64,000 nt of DNA from Globodera rostochiensis. Lineage: Eukaryota; Nematoda; Chromadorea; Rhabditida; Heteroderidae. How positions within the stretch are numbered: position 1 is the first letter of the stretch; each line of letters begins with the position of its first letter. The notes under the pieces are model-generated. The model saw only the letters and a program-made list of their open reading frames with translations. It was not told where the DNA came from and did no database searches. The translations under genes were made by a program, and so were the position numbers. This document shows positions 54,276-64,000 of this stretch, piece after piece. The stretch covers positions 2,170,001 to 2,234,000 of the forward strand of contig JAEVLN010000010.1 of assembly GCA_018350325.1 (NCBI GenBank). Reading direction: 5' to 3'.

Positions 54276-57200
54276 TAGCAGCTCGAGCGACAGTGATGAT
54301 GATGAGGAAAGCGATAATGACACTCAACCCGATGAGCAAGTACAGGTTGCAGCCAGTGAAAGCTTTGATGAAAGTGGTACAGCACAGGGAGGTAACCGGA
54401 TTCCCGGACATTTTTGCGTCCGAAATTCCTGTTTCCACACATTTCTGGGTCCGGAATTCCGGTTTCCGGACATTTTGGGTCCGGAAATGGTTCCGGACAT
54501 TTTTGGGTCCAGAATTCCGGTTTCCAGACATTTTTGGGTCCGGAATTCCGGTTTCCAGACATTTTTGGGTCCGGAATTCCGGTTTCCGGACATTTTGGGT
54601 CCGGAATTGGTTTCCGGACATTTACATTTCTGGGTCCGGAATTCCGGTTTCCGGACTTTTTTGGGTCCGGAATTCCGGTTTCCGGACATTCTTGGGTCCG
54701 GAATTCCGGCTTCCAGACATTTTTTGGCATCCGGTTACCTCCCCCCTGGTACAGCAGCAGCAGCCGCCCACAACGCAAGCCCCAGCAGACCATCAGCAGC
54801 AGCAGAAGGGGAAGAAATGAACAGTCAGCGGGATTGTATGAGCGATCGGGAGCTGGATGCAATGTATAAATACATGCAAAACGGTGACGTCATTGTGTTG
54901 CACGGACTGAGCCCAACAAAACGAGTAATTAGAAACATTTAATTTAATTAAATTGAGCGCTTTAAATTAATGCTTTTTTTAAATGTTGGATGTCTTTAAA
55001 ATACATATAATTGGCACAAAAAAAAGAAGCGAAAAGGTAGGCACCAAAAACCCCGAAATAGGCGTTAAAAACACCAAAAAGTGCCAAAATAGCACTAAAG
55101 GTGCACATTATTAAGGCTCGGAAGCTTTTTTGAGAATAATATTTTGGCATTTTTCCATAATAGTCATTTTACAGAAAATTTCTTAAAGAAATTTAAAATT
55201 TAGGCATTTTTCGATGATATTTTCCGAAATTTTATTTTAAAATTGTCCAAAACATGTGAAAAGTAGGACATTTTTGGTCAATATTTTGGGGCTTTTGGTC
55301 AATATTTCACGTTTAGTAGTCAATACTAAATCCCAACCCTACACAATATTCAATTTTTGTTTAGAATTTCTAAAATAGGACAATTATATTCAGGCGATGA
55401 TAATCAAGTTTGTGAATGATGTTGTTAAACCAGCAGAAAAGCAAATGCATTATGATGATAATGATGAGACTGACGAGCAAATTTTGTTGAAATATTTGAA
55501 GAGCGGCGATTTGAAAGCATTCAAACGACTGAAAGGTGCTTTTTTTGACATTTTTATATATTTTATTTTTAATTTTGAAGCAACTTTTTAGTCAATATAA
55601 ATAATTATATAAGGATAATATTATGGCATTTTCCAAAGAATTCTTAAGAAAATGAAATATAAACAAAATTGTGCACTCAAAAAAAATCAAAATATTTTTC
55701 ATACCCAAAAATGTATCCCCTAAAAAAATGATATTTTCATTGGATCAAAAACCCCCCAAAAAATCGATATTTTCAGAATTTTGTTTTAAAAATATTTTTA
55801 TACAATTTTCCAAAACATGTAAAAAATATTACATTTAAATTGTGAGAAGAGAGAAATTAGATTGACGAATTTTAAAGTTTTTACGCATAAATTGAGAAGA
55901 TTTGGTTAGTTTTAGCACATTTTTTAGTCCAAATTTAGCACTTTTTGGTGCTTTCAATTTTAGGTTTGGCTCAGGCCCCCTAAATTTGTGGATGTAAAAA
56001 ATTGGGCAATTTCAAAATATGTACTTAAATTTTGCATAATCTAAAACGTGATTTAGTTTTTAATTTTTGAGTATTTTTCTCTCTTAATAATTAATTTATT
56101 AGACACATTTAATTTTGATTTTTTTTTCAGGCTCTAGTCTTAAAAAACAAATCGAACAAATGATGCTTGAGCTGGGCCCTGAAGATCTACGAGATAAAAT
56201 TGCTGAGGCCATTGCGATCAGCCGATCAATGGTCGAAAATTATTCACCAAATCAACAACGAAAAAAAACATCAACAAATAATACCAGTGGAATCAGCATT
56301 AATGTGCAAAATTAATTAAAAATATAAAACCAATTTTTTTTTTAATTTTTCATAAATTTGAAATTGGCGACACCGTTTGGCGTTATGTCCCAACAAAAAC
56401 AGCTTTTTAGGAGCCGCCCCAACGCCGCTCGTCCTACGGTTACGGCGCATCCGATTCAAATAGGGCCAGAGGCAAAAACAAAATCAACACGGAAACTGAT
56501 CAGGAGGAATCGACTGATTATGTGACTAATGAAAATCGAAGAAATTTGGGGAGAACAACCCAAAAAGGCGGTCCTTTGGGTGAATGCAGCAATAATTATG
56601 CTGATCAGCAGAATTCGGAGTACGACGAAGCTCCAATCGAATCTTATGAAGAATGGAAAAGAAAAAAGGAGCAAAGAGAAAGACAGACACCAATCAGACG
56701 CAACGAGAACGAACATCTTGGACTTCATGAACAAAACAAAAAAAAGTGGCGAGCTCAGATAACTTTCATATTAGCAGAATTGAAATTCTGGGAACACATT
56801 TATATAATTAAAAAAACCAATAATAATTAGTTGTTTTTGATTAAAATTTTAGAATTAAAACTAGAGACCGAAATTTTGAAAAATCCTGGACCTGGATTTG
56901 GATTTTGGAATTGAACTGGACTTGGTTTTACCTGGACTAAAAGTCCAGGTTTTTTTGAACTCCAGGTCCAGAGTGCTCCGACGAAAATACCTGGATTCTG
57001 GACCGGGAGTCCAGGAAAATCCAGGTCCGTCAGGCCTCTAATTTAAATTTGTTAGGCTAATTTTACCGCATTGATTGGCAAATTACGAACTGTTAAAAGA
57101 CTTTAAATTCGAGTTGAACCCTCCGACCCTTCGGGGGCACGGGAATGTCGGTCGGGAGTAGGTACCTAACCATCAAAATGTCTGGGGGGTTCGGAGGCGT

Positions 57201-58144
57201 TAGGGTCAGGGCTCAAAAGCCCACTTTAAATTGTTGGTGGATTTATATACAATTTTAAATTTGTTCTAATTTTTCTGTTTACAGTTTGTCAAGGAGGACA
57301 CCAACAAAACTTGACAAACACTCGGACTCGGAGACGCAGAAGCAAAGTGACAAAGACAACAACAATGATGATCATTTAACAGAAACAAATTTTGCTCGAC
57401 CACCACAAATGGAGCGACAATTTCGAAAAAATCCAAAAAAAATTGCAAAGTCCGGGGAGGCCAATGAATCGTCGCCGTCCAATTCAGAATTTGGTGACTT
57501 TTTGCGCCAACAGAACAGCGACCAGTTGGCCGAGTTGGAAGCACAAATAAAGGAACAATTATTTGCAAAAAGAATGATTATGTCGCCTAAACCGAGAGGA
57601 ACAAAAAAGACGCCGAAAGCGAAGTTTTCTTTAAATTTATGAAAAAAACGCCCAAAGCGAAGTTTTCTTTAGATTTAAGAAAAAAAGACGCCTTGAAGTT
57701 TTTTAGAAATTTAGCCGAAATCAAAGGTTTTTAAATTTATGAAAAAAGACACCTTTTGTTTTTGAAATTTAGCCGAAATCGAAGTTTTTTTGTTTAATTT
57801 ATAAGTGCTTTAAACGATAAGAATATTTTATTTTTATTTTTAAATAAATTTTTGACATGATTGCTTAAAATATTTAATATTCTGCCTAACTCACTCAACT
57901 TTTGTTGTTGTTGTTGTTGTTAAATTAGATCAAGTCGACATTATGCAACGGAACATGGGCAACAACGAGATGGAGCCGTACATGACGACAAAAGTGCCGA
58001 ATCAATGCCACCGACGGCCGATGATTCAAGTGATGATGAGTATTCTGTTCCGAAGCGAAGGCCTGCAAACCGATCAAAACCGAAGAGAAGCGACCAAAGC
58101 AGAAAAAGTGACCATTTTGATCAGGATCGATGTAAGAAATTTAA
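54276..58144 (+). CDS. Charged, probably nuclear protein; coding exon carries a MITE
   Basis: Exons: 54276-54924 (5' end unresolved), 55394-55535, 56131-56305, 56411-56745, 57285-about 57623, and about 57929-58140; phases agree at each junction. Exon 56131 may instead end at a TAA at 56313, and exon 57285 at a TGA at 57640, giving shorter products. The N-terminal part is Ser/Asp/Glu-rich (SSSSDSDDDEESDNDTQPDE), the middle is helical (LLKYLKSGDLKAFKRLKG; IEQMMLELGPEDLRDKIAEA), and the rest is Lys/Arg/Gln-rich with PKRRPANRSKPKR near the end, a likely nuclear signal. I recognise no family; the composition suggests a chromatin or RNA-binding role, but that is inference. The first exon contains a 364-bp MITE that keeps the frame open. 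Confidence 0.6.
54383..54746. mobile_element. hAT-like MITE inside a coding exon, TSD TGGTACAG
   Basis: The perfect duplication TGGTACAG (54375-54382, 54747-54754) flanks 364 bp with ends CACAGGGAGGTAACCGGAT and the complement of ATCCGGTTACCTCCCCCC. The interior is a tandem array of TTTTTGGGTCCGGAATTCCG-like units. Element plus duplication adds 372 bp (124 codons), and the host frame stays open across all of it. Confidence 0.92.
56862..57040. mobile_element. Probable small MITE with CCTGGACCTGG arms
   Basis: TAGAGACC...TCCTGGACCTGG at the left mirrors CCAGGTCC...GGCCTCTA at the right. The flanks ATTAAAAC and ATTTAAAT match at only 6 of 8 bases. It lies in an intron of the charged-protein gene. 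Confidence 0.5.
57120..57215. repeat. GTCGGG/CCCTTCGGGGG repeat fragment
   Basis: Same GC-rich family as at 2.1, 11.4 and 14.6 kb, within an intron. Confidence 0.6.
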
Positions 58145-58286
58145 TTTGTGATGAAATTTTAAACAATTTAGAATTATAATTGCTTATACTTTTAAGGAAT
58201 GCGCCGAATTGAAAATGAAAAGATGGAAAAACACCTTTTTTTTGGATAAAATTCAACACTTTGTTTGTTTCTTAAAGGTTCTACCT

Positions 58287-59129
58287 CATTTCAGCTCCAG
58301 TCTTTTCGTCACCGTCAATTCGTCACCAGCATTTCGTCACCGTCATTTCGTCACTTCATTTCGTCACCACAAAATTTAAATGTATGGCGTAAAATAAAAT
58401 TCCGAAAAATTATTATGTAATCTAAAATTGTTTCGTCACCAAAATTAGTTTTTAAAAAACGTAAAACTGAAAAAAATAATATTAGGTGATATTTCACTTA
58501 AAATGCCTGATGTTATTTGTTAATTTAAAAATAGTGTGATTAAAAATGGATTATGGCATTCCCAAATGATGAGCGATTGTCCTGAGATAACGAAGCGGGT
58601 CATCATCAGCTCTTTGCTGAAACTGTCCAAAGAGTGCCAATAGATTCTCAACCAGGATTTTGTGCCCCATCTCCATCACTTGAGTCCATCGAAGAAGATA
58701 ATTCTCCAGCCGATGAAGACAATTCTCCCTCCTCAAAATTAATGTTATCATCCGCCATTTTCTGGTTTTTTGGGGGAAACTCTCAATTCAACAAAGAAAT
58801 AAACGATCGGACCGAAGAGCAACACCATCAAAACAAACATGTGTTTACGAATAACAGACGGAAACTTTCCGTTACTCTTTGCTTTGGAAGTTTTACAATT
58901 CAATTTTTAGGTTGTTAATACTTTAAAGTTTAAACATAAATTAGACTCTGAGCTGTGAGCGCTTTATCCCAAAATTTTAAGTTATTTTATTTGCATTACA
59001 TATTTAAAAGGATATTTATTTTATCGATATTCATGTATAGAAAGAATAGCTTTACGCCATACATTTAAATTTTGTGGTGACGAAATGAAGTGACGAAATG
59101 ACGGTGACGAAAAGACTGGAGCTGAAATG
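58287..59129. mobile_element. 843-bp element with TTTCGTCACC arms
   Basis: CATTTCAGCTCCAGTCTTTT at the left is exactly mirrored at the right end; both arms hold tandem TTTCGTCACCGTCA units. The interior (58550-58920) has open frames on both strands without recognisable homology. No target duplication is visible. Confidence 0.78.
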
Positions 59130-59364
59130 ATGTGTCACCTTCTTAAATTGTTTGTAAATTAACAGTATAGCAAATTGTTTGTGAATTTTTTGGGGAAAAA
59201 AAATTTCATTTTATATATCAAAACATATAAGAAAATAAAAATTTTGTCTATGATTCAAAGCAAGCCCGGACTCGGAAGGTCTGGTTCGCTTCCGCTCCGA
59301 ATCCCACTCCAGCCAAAAATGTCTCGAATCCCACACAAGCCAAAACTTCCCGAATCCCCTCGAC

Positions 59365-59475
59365 GTCTTAGGCTAAGCCTAAGCTTGGTCTAAGCTAAGC
59401 CTAGGCTTAGGCTTAGGCTAGGCTAGCTTAGCCTTAGGCTTAGGCCTTAGGCTTAAGCTAAGCTTAATCTTAGCT
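59365..59475. repeat. Scrambled interstitial TTAGGC-like repeat
   Basis: Dense mixture of CTTAGGCTTAGGC and its complement GCCTAAGC, changing orientation several times. TTAGGC is the nematode telomere unit. Some frames just upstream (59260-59360; MSRIPHKPKLPESPRR) look vaguely protein-like but without support. Confidence 0.75.
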
Positions 59476-59581
59476 TCAGTAAGGGACTGAATCGGCATTC
59501 AGAGTTGGATTCGGACCGGTAGCCGTCTGGTTATTTGACTCCCACTAGTATATTTGAATTTGTTTAAAATGACAAAATTAG

Positions 59582-59989
59582 CGGTAGGGGTCGTTTGAGT
59601 CTGGCCGGTTGAGTCTGGCCAGTTGAGTCTGGCCGGTTGAGTCTGGTGGCCAGTTGAGTCTGGCCGGTTGAGTCTGGTTAGAAGGAAAAAAAGTTGCGAT
59701 ATTTAATTTTCTGAACCGGTTTCAAAACCGTTTAAATAAAGGCCTAATTATTCTTTTTTGAGACTTAGAAAACATCTAAGAAGCGATTTAAAGTAATTTT
59801 TGCAGATTTTCAAAGCTAACTTAACCGGTTCAAAAAGCTTTGCTACAACATTATTGATCAAAATTCGGTTTCAGCTGGCCACCAGACTCAATCGGCCAGA
59901 CTCAACCGGCCAGACTCAACTAGCCCAGACTCCACCGGCCAGACTCATGGCCCAGACTCAACCGGCCAGACTCAAACGGGCCGCTCCCC
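59582..59989. mobile_element. Second GAGTCTGGCC-family MITE
   Basis: Ends CGGTAGGGGTCGTTTGAGTC and its near-complement match the element at 6781-7255. The arms are TTGAGTCTGGCCGG tandem units. No 8-bp duplication found, perhaps because the right flank was altered. Confidence 0.78.
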
Positions 59990-60381
59990 AAACACCTCCC
60001 CAACAAAAAATTGGGCAAAATCCTGCAGTTTTTCCCACCATTGCCACGATTTACATTCGCTTTTCCCATTTTAAAAGTTTATATCAGAATTACAAATCGT
60101 GAGTTCCTTTGTTAAAAGCCAAAAAACTTCAAAACTCTGACAGAATGGCTCTTTCTAAGTACGTACTTCGGAATAAGTACGATTTAAATTTTTAAAATAC
60201 GAAGATCCGTTTCCAAGTACCTTACTTGGCATCCAAATATTTAAATCCAAATTTCAACACTCCGGCTGACAAAATAAGTACCCAAGTACTATGGTCACCA
60301 AAAATGTTAAAAATCGGAAATTAAAAGTTTTTAAATTCTTTAACAAAATCGTTGGTTTCCTTTGCATCATCAACCACGAGC
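59990..60381. other. Intergenic, no gene seen
   Basis: AT-rich with AAGTAC-type palindromic words at 60155-60300. The convergent 3' ends of neighbouring genes probably lie here. Confidence 0.45.
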
Positions 60382-62249
60382 TTAGCCCGTTGAACTGCTT
60401 GAAGTTATGGGCGCAGAAGATGTAGATGAACCAATTTGTTGGGGGGAAGTGTTGCCGGTTGAGTTCAGAGTGCTAAAAATTAATATTATGGGACGGTTGA
60501 TTTTATTTTAAATTAATTTGCATGATTTTAATTAAAAAATTTAAAATTAATTCAGTTGAGAAAATTTTTACAAATTAACCCAATAAAAAATATTGCCTTT
60601 GATTGTTGGAAACAGTTGCCAATGTCCCGTTCATTGTGCCAGCAAGGTTGGGCTGTGGCAATGACAAATTTCCCCCCGTTACAGTAGAATTTCCCGTGGT
60701 TACTGTAGAATTTGTGGATGTGGTGGTATTCACTGCACTGATTGTTGCTGAATTATTAATAATTCAAATAGTAAGTGCAAAAAAGTGATCTGGTCAGATC
60801 ATGAAATGCTCTGATCAGATGCCTGGAAGAGAAATTTTTTGAAAAATTCTCATGTGAAATGCTTTAAATAACAAATATGTTATTATTATTATTATTATTA
60901 TTATTTTTATAAAACTTTATTTGTAAATTCGTTATTTTTTTTATATGAAAAGCAAATAAATTCGATCTTATCGAAATATTAATGATCTTCACAATGATTT
61001 ACCATTTGCAATCGATCCGTTATTGTATTTGATATTATCGATGATTGCAAAACCTCCGTTAAGAACACCATTTGAGAACACAAAATTTGATGCATCAATG
61101 ATGATTTAAAAAAAAGCAGATATCATTTTAATAAAATATTTAAAAATAAAGTTGTGATTACAATTAATTAAATATTTAAATAAAAAATATTTTCCCAACT
61201 TGAAACGGATTTGTTGAAGCCAAAATTGTGATGTTTGCAGGTCCAGGCCCTTGTGCAAACGATGTTGGTTGGCACATTGTTGTTCGGTTCAGCGGAATGC
61301 CATCAATTTTTTGGCATACTTTCAAAAGCACAAACGGACTACTCCAATAACTGAATTTTGAATCTTTTTTTAACTAAAAATTTACCGAAATTTTTAAATA
61401 TAATAGAAATAAATTTGAGTAACTTAAAGAAAAAAAAAACAAAATTTGTTACTTGAATGTTAAAGAGCCGTTGTTGGGCTGTGAAGAAACAACATCGCTT
61501 ATAAGACAGGCGTATTGATTCATACTGATGTTTGTTGCCACGATGGCGTAACTTCCGTCTGATGAAAAGCCAAATTTAAAAAAATGATTAAAATTATTGT
61601 TAACTTTCTTTTTTTCATAAAATATTTTTAAATTTAATTTTCTTCTTTATTTATTTATTTTAATTCAAATTCTATCGTTAGTTTTGTTACTTTTATGCAA
61701 AAATGATTTAAATTTGCTTTTTTTTTTTTAACAATTTATGTTAATTTTGTAGCAAATTAATTATTGAAAATAGATTATTATTATTTTTTTATTCCCAAAA
61801 ATGCCCACTTGGTACCACATTTGTGCCCGTGGTCATCATTATTTGGTCCGTGCTGATGTTTGCCGTACTGCGAAACCACATGAGCGGCGCCGGCGGCGTC
61901 TGGCAATTGTGCCATGCGCAAGTGTTGTCAAAATCCAAACAGCTCAAAGTTGGCGACTGCTGGGACAGTGCTTAAAAGATTAAATATTTTCATAAATTGT
62001 CTGAGTTTAAAATGTGCCATTTAAAATAATTTTCAATCAAATTGCGTTGAAACTTTCCATTCAAAACCAATTTCTTTCTAAAAGATGTTTAAAACAAATT
62101 ACGGAATAAAAAAGGGTGCTACCTATTTAGAAGTTGGGACTTATTTAATGGAAAAACATTTAATTAAAAATAATTCCAATTCACTTACCAACATCGTTTT
62201 GATAAAATTGCAAAAAGACAATAAATAAAATAAAATAATAAAATTTCAT
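60382..62249 (-). CDS. Secreted MAM-like domain protein with Thr/Ser-rich tail
   Basis: Exons in translated order: 62189-62249, 61809-61970, 61453-61558, 61200-61350, about 61003-61105, about 60603-60747, 60382-60472. The start MKFYYFILFIVFLQFYQNDV is a signal peptide. Then CLDFDNTCAWHN...PLMWFRST, GSYAIVATN, YACLISDVV and GSLTFNYWSSPFVLLKVC follow the order of a MAM domain (C-x-F/D-E/N..CxW, G-Y-x, A-x-L-x-S, LxFxYW). The tail is N-glycosylation- and Thr/Ser-rich (NTTTSTNSTVTTGNSTVTGG; TSSAPITSSSSTG). The first four junctions agree in phase. The fifth exon (IDASNFVFSNGVLNGGFAII) has a good donor but no visible AG acceptor, and the phase at the last junction is unresolved. MAM domains serve adhesion or protein binding outside cells. 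Family call moderate. Confidence 0.62.
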
Positions 62250-62567
62250 GTTGTTTATGTCAAAATTGGAATAAATTTTAGCAAAATTCAATATTTGAGG
62301 CATCAATTTACCACATTGGACGAGAACATTCGATTTGTTGAAAATTTAATGAGGTGGATTAAATCAAGATTAAACTTAAAAGGTTTTACATTAAAATTTC
62401 ATTGTTATAATTATTTGTATATTTAAATATGTTTTACTTAAATAAAATTTTCACCAAAAAATGTTTTTGAAAATATTTTATTCAATTAATGAAAAACAAT
62501 AAAGACGTAAAAATGCTTTTTCAAAGCATTTTAATGAAAAGAATTTTTTGATGCGATCGAATTTTTA

Positions 62568-63595
62568 TTAGAAATTTCTAATCCCGTTGCCAGCTTCGGA
62601 ATTGAGACGATTTGACGAGAAGCGATTCAATACAAATGTAGTAAATACTGCTTTAATACTGTTACGTATTTGCGAGTTAAAGACGATCAAAATAATGGGA
62701 AACATTCCTTTAAATTATTTAAAAAAATCAATAAATTTAATTTTAGAATAACAAAAATTTAAATGTTAATTAATTTTATAATTTACGACAAAAATTACTA
62801 AATGCAAATAATTGAAAATATCTTATTTTAAAAAGTAATAATATTTAAAAATATAAATAAATTAAAAAAAGAAAAAAACCTTGTGAGCAAGCCCATGAAA
62901 AATGACCAGCAATTACAAACCATGGTGGAACTGAAAAATATTGCATGTACACGTAAAGTAACGCGAACGTCATCGTCATGAGACTGTTCAGCAACACTTG
63001 GACAAAAATCTGTAAAAATTTTAAAAGCAAAATTTTACGCCACAACATATCGCCAAAAAAATACTTACCTTTTGATTCCGTTTCTGATCTACAGGGCAGC
63101 TTTGTTGTCCACCTTGTTCAACTCCAACATTGCGCATGCTTTTCTTCCAGATAATGAAATAAAATATGCCATAAATGATCGGAATGCCAAAACCGATCAC
63201 GAAGCTGTGATATAGGTATAGTTCGTGCACATACTGAAAATTTTTTTTATTTCCATTAATACAAATTATTTTAAAAAAATGCTCATCAATTTATTTTAAA
63301 GAATAATACTTTCATTTGTAAATCTAACAATTAATTACAAAAATTGTTTTTACCCATCCTTCAGTGTCCTCAACATAACCGATGTGCGGTTGCCAAAAAT
63401 ATGCCACCAACATTCCGTTGGGAAGCGGTGGAATGAACAAAAATGCCGTACAAAATGCATAAACAACGACCACACTGAACCAAATTGACAACTTATGGCC
63501 ATCAAATAGCGCAACGGCCAATCGATTGTTGGCCATCGCAATGCAACGATTCAGTGCCAAAACAATGGCCATCGTCGACTCACACGCATAAAATG
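62568..63595 (-). CDS. Serpentine GPCR, srt-like, 3' part (5' end beyond right edge)
   Basis: Exons in translated order: 63354-63595, 63069-63233, 62880-63009, 62568-62707; phases agree and the gene ends GIRNF-stop. The first visible exon begins FYACESTMAIVLALNRCIAM (end of TM3, with the ALNR motif typical of nematode srt receptors). TM4 to TM7 follow: LSIWFSVVVVYAFCTAFLF, IPIIYGIFYFIIW, TFALLYVYMQYFSVPPWFVI, FPIILIVFNSQIRNSI. The YVYMQY and GHFSWACSQG segment fits srt-class chemoreceptors. It would sense odorants or pheromones in sensory neurons. TM1 and TM2 are missing and no earlier exon is seen up to 64000, so they lie outside the window. Confidence 0.82.
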
Positions 63596-63599
63596 CTGA

Positions 63600-64000
63600 A
63601 CCAGTTTAATGGGATTAATAAATAAATTTATTTTTATATAATTAATCAAAAATAGCAAAAATATTGTTCTAACTTTTTACAACAAACATCTCTAAATGCT
63701 TTATTTTCTTTTGCAAAAAGCTTCTTCAGACGAAATGTTGTCAAATGGTATTAAATTCATCGTATTCTGTAGACTAATAAAAATGTTGTAAGCTGAAAAG
63801 TGGTTCGTTCCGCTAATTATGTTTATACTAAGCCTAATTAGTTGCAATTAGTATTAATCAAAAGAACTCTTCGAATTAAGTAACATTGCAAAAAAAAAGC
63901 TGTTTAAAAAAGTTAGAACGAAAAACTCGAAAATCTTTTCCGGGACTTTTTTTAACAATTTACAAAAAAGGTTTCAAAACTAGCTAAATGTTAAATTTCC
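63600..64000. other. Intron of the GPCR gene running off the window
   Basis: AT-rich with no coding signal. It starts at the acceptor before the exon at 63595 and presumably continues to the next upstream exon. Confidence 0.55.

Noticed and set aside
54248..54862. 204-aa minus-strand protein
   Set aside because: Mostly the MITE array plus the antisense of a better-supported + strand exon with matching splice phases.
58551..58918. Gene inside the 58.3-59.1 kb element
   Set aside because: Open frames on both strands but no transposase or other family recognised.

Overview
This is eukaryotic DNA from a nematode, most likely a plant-parasitic tylenchid such as a cyst nematode. The genes have many short introns with T-rich acceptors. 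One gene reads as a nematode-class serpentine receptor and another as an innexin. TTAGGC-type telomere-like repeats occur away from any telomere. The background is AT-rich, studded with poly-C/poly-G runs and families of short GC-rich repeats. The narrower placement is inference from the look of the repeats and secreted proteins; the sequence proves only a nematode-like animal.

Layout: 1-2036 is a higher-order satellite. 3.6-6.0 kb holds a secreted protein of unknown function whose second intron contains a MITE. 8.7-9.7 kb holds a predicted secreted protein resembling the PPPDE/DeSI fold. 9.7-23.5 kb has no gene I can support: tandem repeats, homopolymers and one 1.1-kb MITE. 23.6-38.0 kb is one large innexin (gap-junction channel) gene on the + strand, with two alternative N-terminal exons and a single-base frame break in a conserved exon. 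40.6-42.6 kb holds a five-exon secreted cysteine-rich protein with nested elements in an intron. 44.0 kb holds a tiny secreted peptide (minus), 44.8 kb a doubtful ORF, and 45.2-46.7 kb a DJ-1/PARK7 homologue (minus). 48.5-50.9 kb is a secreted protein with an unresolved 3' end, 51.4-52.9 kb a RING-H2 protein, and 54.3-58.1 kb a charged, probably nuclear protein. 60.4-62.2 kb (minus) is a secreted MAM-like protein, and 62.6-63.6 kb (minus) the 3' part of an srt-type GPCR that runs off the right edge.

The most striking theme is mobile DNA. At least ten short elements have terminal inverted repeats and 8-bp target duplications (perfect or with one mismatch), as expected for non-autonomous hAT-superfamily elements, and none carries a visible transposase. 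They range from 48 bp to 1.1 kb. Several carry a tRNA-like A/B-box module and a GC-rich hairpin inside different terminal repeats. One lies inside a coding exon without breaking the frame, and another lies at an exon edge where it may have changed the splice acceptor. I see no operon-like pathway linking the genes. They look like independent loci: secreted proteins, membrane channel/receptor and housekeeping genes.
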